Shown: positions 60,574-64,000 of the stretch, in pieces | Numbering within the stretch: the first letter of the stretch is position 1 | Layout of the letters: every line of letters begins with the position of its first letter | Origin: Episyrphus balteatus | Lineage: Eukaryota; Arthropoda; Insecta; Diptera; Syrphidae | DNA: 64,000 bases | Assembly: GCF_945859705.1 (NCBI RefSeq) | Contig: NC_079135.1 | Span: 121,091,551 to 121,155,550, forward strand | Direction of reading: 5' to 3' | Made by a program: the position numbers and the translations under genes | The notes under the pieces: model-generated | Databases searched by the model: none | Told to the model about the DNA's origin: nothing | The model's input: the letters and a program-made list of their open reading frames with translations, nothing else

Positions 60574-62428
60574 ATGTCTCTCAATTGGATACTAATTATA
60601 GTAATCCTAATTTGTCAGTTTTCCAATGGTTTCATTCATCCGAAACTTGAAGAAGTTCTTAATTTCAATCTTCAAAGAATTCCTTATATTCGTTTTCAAT
60701 TACGAGAAGGTATCAACAGTGACTTCGACAATATATACGTTGAATATTTTCTAAAACAAAAAATTTGTCCATTAATTATATCAACTTACACTATAAATGT
60801 TACCAAGGCTCTTCCAAAATTAAGGGAAAATTTTATAATAGTATCAAACATGGAAAATTTGAAAACATCAGTTAAACTGTTTTCACAAAAAGCTGGAATG
60901 TTTTTTATCATCATTACCGATACTATCGATCTTTCAGCATTCAATCGAATTTTCGGAAAACGATGGATGTTGGGAATTTATCGATTAATTCTACTAACAT
61001 TGGATGGATTGATGATTTATAATCCATTTAAGTTCAATGAGATCACTGGAGATTTTGGTGGTATTGAAGAATTTGAAGGGAAGAATGTGATAACTCTGTT
61101 TGATAATATGAACGGATATCCACTGAGAGTTCAATTGTTCAAGTCGGTCTATGCAAGACCAAATTATAATACAATTTTAAAGAAAATGGTCAGTGTTGAA
61201 GGAGCTGATGCTCAAGTTGCCTTAGAGTTGCAGAAATACATGAATTTCACTATGATATTTCAGAAACCGTCCAGGGATTACTTTGGGTAAGTTTGTTAAG
61301 GTCTGTCAAATCCGTTAAAGTTTCTTCTGAAATTTTTTTTTTATTTGTCTTCAGAGAACGTTCTCCAAACAATTCTTCGTACAATGGAGCTATTGGAATG
61401 ATCATTAACTCCGAGACCGACATTTGTATGACTGGGTTCTTCATTAAAGACTACCATGTCCCGATGTTTACGATGATCAACTTTGTTGTTACGTTGCAAA
61501 AGCCGAACGTATTCCGGCATCAATATTACCAATTTATGCTCTTCCACTTAGTTTTTGGGTGACATTCATATCGGCAGGATTTATTTGTGGAATAATTTGG
61601 ATCATCTTTCGTGTTCTCAATTTACGTTTACAAATAAATTCGAATAATTACAAAGCTCAAAGTTTGTCAACGAACTTAAGATGCCAAGTTTTGCGAATCT
61701 GTACTGATACCTGGGTTATTTGGGTAAAATCCTACATCACAAGATTTCCTCCATTCAACTCGGAAAGAATATTTTTGTTATCAATTTGTTTGGTGAGTGT
61801 CATTCTTGGAGCAATAATTGAATCCAGTTTGGCTACTGTTTATATTCATCCAATTTACTATCAAGACATTAATACACTTGGTGAGCTAGAAGAAAGTGGA
61901 TTGGATATCGTTTACAAATTCACAGGATTCAAGGATGATTTTTTCTTCAGTGAAACCTCACCTCTGTTTGCTGCTCTAAATAAAAAGTTAAAGTATATTC
62001 CTAATTTAGATGCAGATTTGATACCATTTTTAGCAAATAATAGAGGCTTTGCTAGTATCAGTCGATATTCTTCATTGATTATGGAATCAATTGGACATCT
62101 AGTGTCGAAGAGAATTCATATTGTTCGTGAGTGTCCAAAGCATTATATGATTGCTTATATTATGCCCAAGGATTCACCATTTGCTGAAAAAATCAATGAA
62201 TTGTTGTTGCGGTTTTTGAATGCTGGTTTAATAAATAAATGGATAAATGATATGCATGTTAAAGCTCATAGATTGATTTTTAAAGAAATAATTTTCGAGG
62301 AAGATTCAGTATTCAAAATTCTTACATTGGCTGACTTACAAATGGCTTTTTATGTGGTGATTTTGGGTAGTCTATTGAGTATAATAGTATTTGGAGTTGA
62401 AATTTTTTTAAACACAGAGATAAAATAA
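60574..62428 (+). CDS. Divergent ionotropic receptor (IR), two exons, one-base frameshift
   Basis: IRs are variant glutamate-receptor-like ligand-gated cation channels in insect taste or olfactory neurons. Exon 1 (60574-61286) begins with a signal peptide (MSLNWILIIVILICQFSNGF), followed by a divergent N-terminal region and the S1 ligand-binding lobe (NGYPLRVQLFKSVYARP, then GADAQVALELQKYMNF). A 68-bp GT-AG intron splits a Gly codon. Exon 2 (61355-62428) continues through FFIKDYHVPMF to residue 276. The frame then shifts by one base at the TTT of 61467-61469. From 61469 the other frame continues with YDDQLCCYVAKAERIPASIL, transmembrane M1 (LPLSFWVTFISAGFICGI), a pore-loop region, M3 (about residues 377-401, ending SSLATVY), the S2 lobe and M4 (about 568-589). 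Total length is about 595 residues, normal for the family. Without the shift the protein would stop at 61560-61562, inside M1. The subfamily cannot be named. The gene is either a very young pseudogene or intact with a homopolymer sequencing error. Good Kozak context: GAAAGAAAATG. Confidence 0.88.
61287..61354 (+). other. Intron of the ionotropic receptor gene (68 bp)
   Basis: The donor GTAAGT directly follows the Phe-Gly codons. The acceptor is TTTATTTGTCTTCAG. Removing it joins GG to A (Gly, phase 2), and exon 2 then continues as ERSPNNSSYNGAIGM. This keeps the S1 lobe in frame. Read-through would stop at TAA 61288-61290. Confidence 0.88.
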
Positions 62429-62810
62429 GGCAGCAATATTGTGCTGAATATAAAAATCACTTACAAAATTTCATTTGTTGTTGGTTTTTTTTTTTTTGAA
62501 AAAGTGTTTGATATTGAGTAATCTTTATTGTTCTTAAATAAAATTAACTGAATTTATGATTTATTGTTATTTAATTTATGAAATTTTTTTTTTAAATAAA
62601 CAAGAGCCCCGAATTTTACAAACGAAATTAGTACTTAATTACATAAAATTTTGAAAAAAAAATTAGTTTGAAATTTTTTTTTCCAATTTTTTTTTTCAAA
62701 ATTTTGATTTTAAAAATTAATTTTTCAAAAACTGTGCCATAAAATGGGTTGGTTTAAAATTTTTGTAAAAGACTAGGATTATTGTTGGTGTAACCTTTGA
62801 TTTGGGTTTA
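62429..62810. other. 3' flank of the ionotropic receptor gene
   Basis: 3' UTR and downstream AT-rich DNA with homopolymer runs. The likely poly(A) signal is listed separately. Confidence 0.5.
62537..62542 (+). terminator. Poly(A) signal of the ionotropic receptor gene
   Basis: A canonical AATAAA lies 109 bases after the stop codon. Other AATAAA words occur in this AT-rich DNA, so the assignment rests on distance and orientation only. Confidence 0.5.
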
Positions 62811-62817
62811 CCACGAT

Positions 62818-62977
62818 ATCTAGAAAGCAATAATCCAGAAAGCAAAAATTTCGAAAGCAAAAATCTCGAAAACAAAAATCTAGAATGAAAAAAATCTCGA
62901 AAACAAAAATTAGAAAGCATAATCTAGAAACAAAAATCTAGAAAAAAAAATCTCGAATGCAAAAATCTAGAAATAAA
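62818..62977 (+). repeat. AAAAATCTAGAAAGC minisatellite, about 10 units of 15 bp
   Basis: Units vary as CAAAAATCTAGAAA, CAAAAATCTCGAAAA, CAATAATCCAGAAAG and similar. The minus frame 62717-62920 (FLLSRFLLSKFLLS pattern) is a translation of this repeat. Confidence 0.85.
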
Positions 62978-64000
62978 ATATTAATTAATTAAAGTTAATG
63001 AAATTGTTACAAATATAGGAAGAAAGGAGCTATGTTGGATACCTAAAGTCTTGCGTACAACTCATGTCTTTAAAATATGTACATTAATAAGTTTTTGTAA
63101 TATGAGTAGCTTCGCTAAGTTATAACTTGCATTTTTTTATTGGTTTTGTTATTTGGTTTATAATGAATAATTTATTTGTTTTTTTTTTTTTTTTAATTTG
63201 TTAAATAGTAGGTCTGAAGGAAAAACTCACTAAGTACATAGGATTTTCCATTGAACCCACGAAATATTATTTCAATTTCTTTTAAATTGCCCCTCCCCGC
63301 TAAACGAAGGGGAATAGACAAAGTTAACAAAGTTAAGGGTAAAATTTTATCTTTATCAAAAAAAGATACGAATTAATTTCAAAATTACTTTTGCAAATGA
63401 ATCTTAAACAAAGAGCAAATAAATACGACAAAGATGTGCACTTAATTTTTATTTTAGTAATCTGGGTTAGTCATTTAGATTCTTTGCCTTGCGTGTTTAA
63501 GTTACCACGTTTTTATTTTTTGTTGGCATTTTAGTATTTTGCCTCCAAATGAAGAAAAGAAAATTACTTGGTCGAAAAATATTTTCATGTCTGCTGGGGA
63601 AACTATTAATTATTTTTTTTGTTGCTTCTTTTGTTTTAAAGGCAGGTGATCTTGAATGCAGTTTAATGCATTCGTTTTTTTTTTTTATACCTTTATGAGA
63701 AAAAAGTCATTATGCATTTTGTTTTAATATAATTTCCTTTTATAAAGAGTTGTAAGTTTTTTAAGGTAAATTTTTTTTTAAGTTAAATTAAGGCCAGAAG
63801 AGTTTTTTTTTATGCATTTTCCTTAAATAAAAAAAAAACTGGAAAAACTTCTTTGGTTAAAGATTTTTGGTGCTGCCGTTGACTTACATTATGTCTTTTA
63901 GTTAATTACTTGTCTGATTGCAAGGTCATTTCATAGTGAGCACACAAAAAAAAGAGCTTTATTTTGGTTCTGAAAGGTATAATTAAATAAAATAAAATTT
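62978..64000. other. No gene seen
   Basis: AT-rich with long T and A runs. No exon or repeat recognised up to the window edge. Confidence 0.5.

Noticed and set aside
62717..62920. 67-codon minus frame with FLLSRFLLSKFLLS periodicity as a repeat protein
   Set aside because: It is the translation of a 15-bp minisatellite whose unit length keeps the frame open by chance.

Overview
The window reads as nuclear DNA of an insect, most likely a fly (Diptera). It is very AT-rich and full of homopolymer runs, diverged tandem repeats and short DNA transposons. Coding exons are separated by tens of kilobases. The one intron that can be fully defined is 68 bp with GT-AG ends and a pyrimidine-rich acceptor, as is usual in insects. 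There are no bacterial-style operons, no CRISPR array and no rRNA. Almost every open frame longer than 60 codons outside the genes below is a low-complexity or repeat-derived frame without recognisable protein features.

Only two host genes can be supported. On the minus strand, 10129-10320 is the first coding exon of a Frizzled-family Wnt receptor, best matched to insect fz3. It carries a signal peptide and the start of the cysteine-rich domain and ends at a good splice donor. The rest of the gene must lie to the left, and no further exon was found in the 10 kb available. On the plus strand, 60574-62428 is a complete two-exon chemosensory ionotropic receptor (IR). All membrane segments are present, but a single-base frameshift in a T run interrupts the ligand-binding region. 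The two genes face away from each other across about 50 kb of mostly repetitive intergenic DNA.

Left part (1-21.5 kb): scattered copies of a TACTAGATC/GAGTAGTTTACC repeat (0.6-1.1, 3.9 and 18.9-19.9 kb), a 2.0-kb pogo/Tigger-like transposon (6.2-8.2 kb) with a decayed transposase and an embedded tRNA-like sequence, a CCCGGGCGCCACTT satellite on both sides of the fz3 exon (8.85-9.16 and 10.89-12.01 kb), and a second satellite at 13.7-14.5 kb.

Middle (21.5-43 kb): two of the three copies of a hairpin-plus-tandem-repeat element resembling DINE-1/Helentron-type elements, a PIF/Harbinger-like MITE, a GTGATACTTAC minisatellite, a perfect 205-bp tandem duplication inside nested inverted repeats, and a short retroposon with a 17-bp target-site duplication.

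Right part (43-60 kb): an inverted repeat pair about 3.8 kb apart, a MITE with CCAGAGATCAGAAA ends, the third hairpin element, and two foldback elements of 1.0-1.2 kb. One of these has almost identical arms and so looks recent. Less repetitive, GC-richer islands (12.3-13.3, 17.8-18.3, 20.2-21.2, 27.4-28.4, 30.4-32.4 and 44.9-46.0 kb) are the best candidates for unseen untranslated exons or enhancers, but nothing specific can be called in them.
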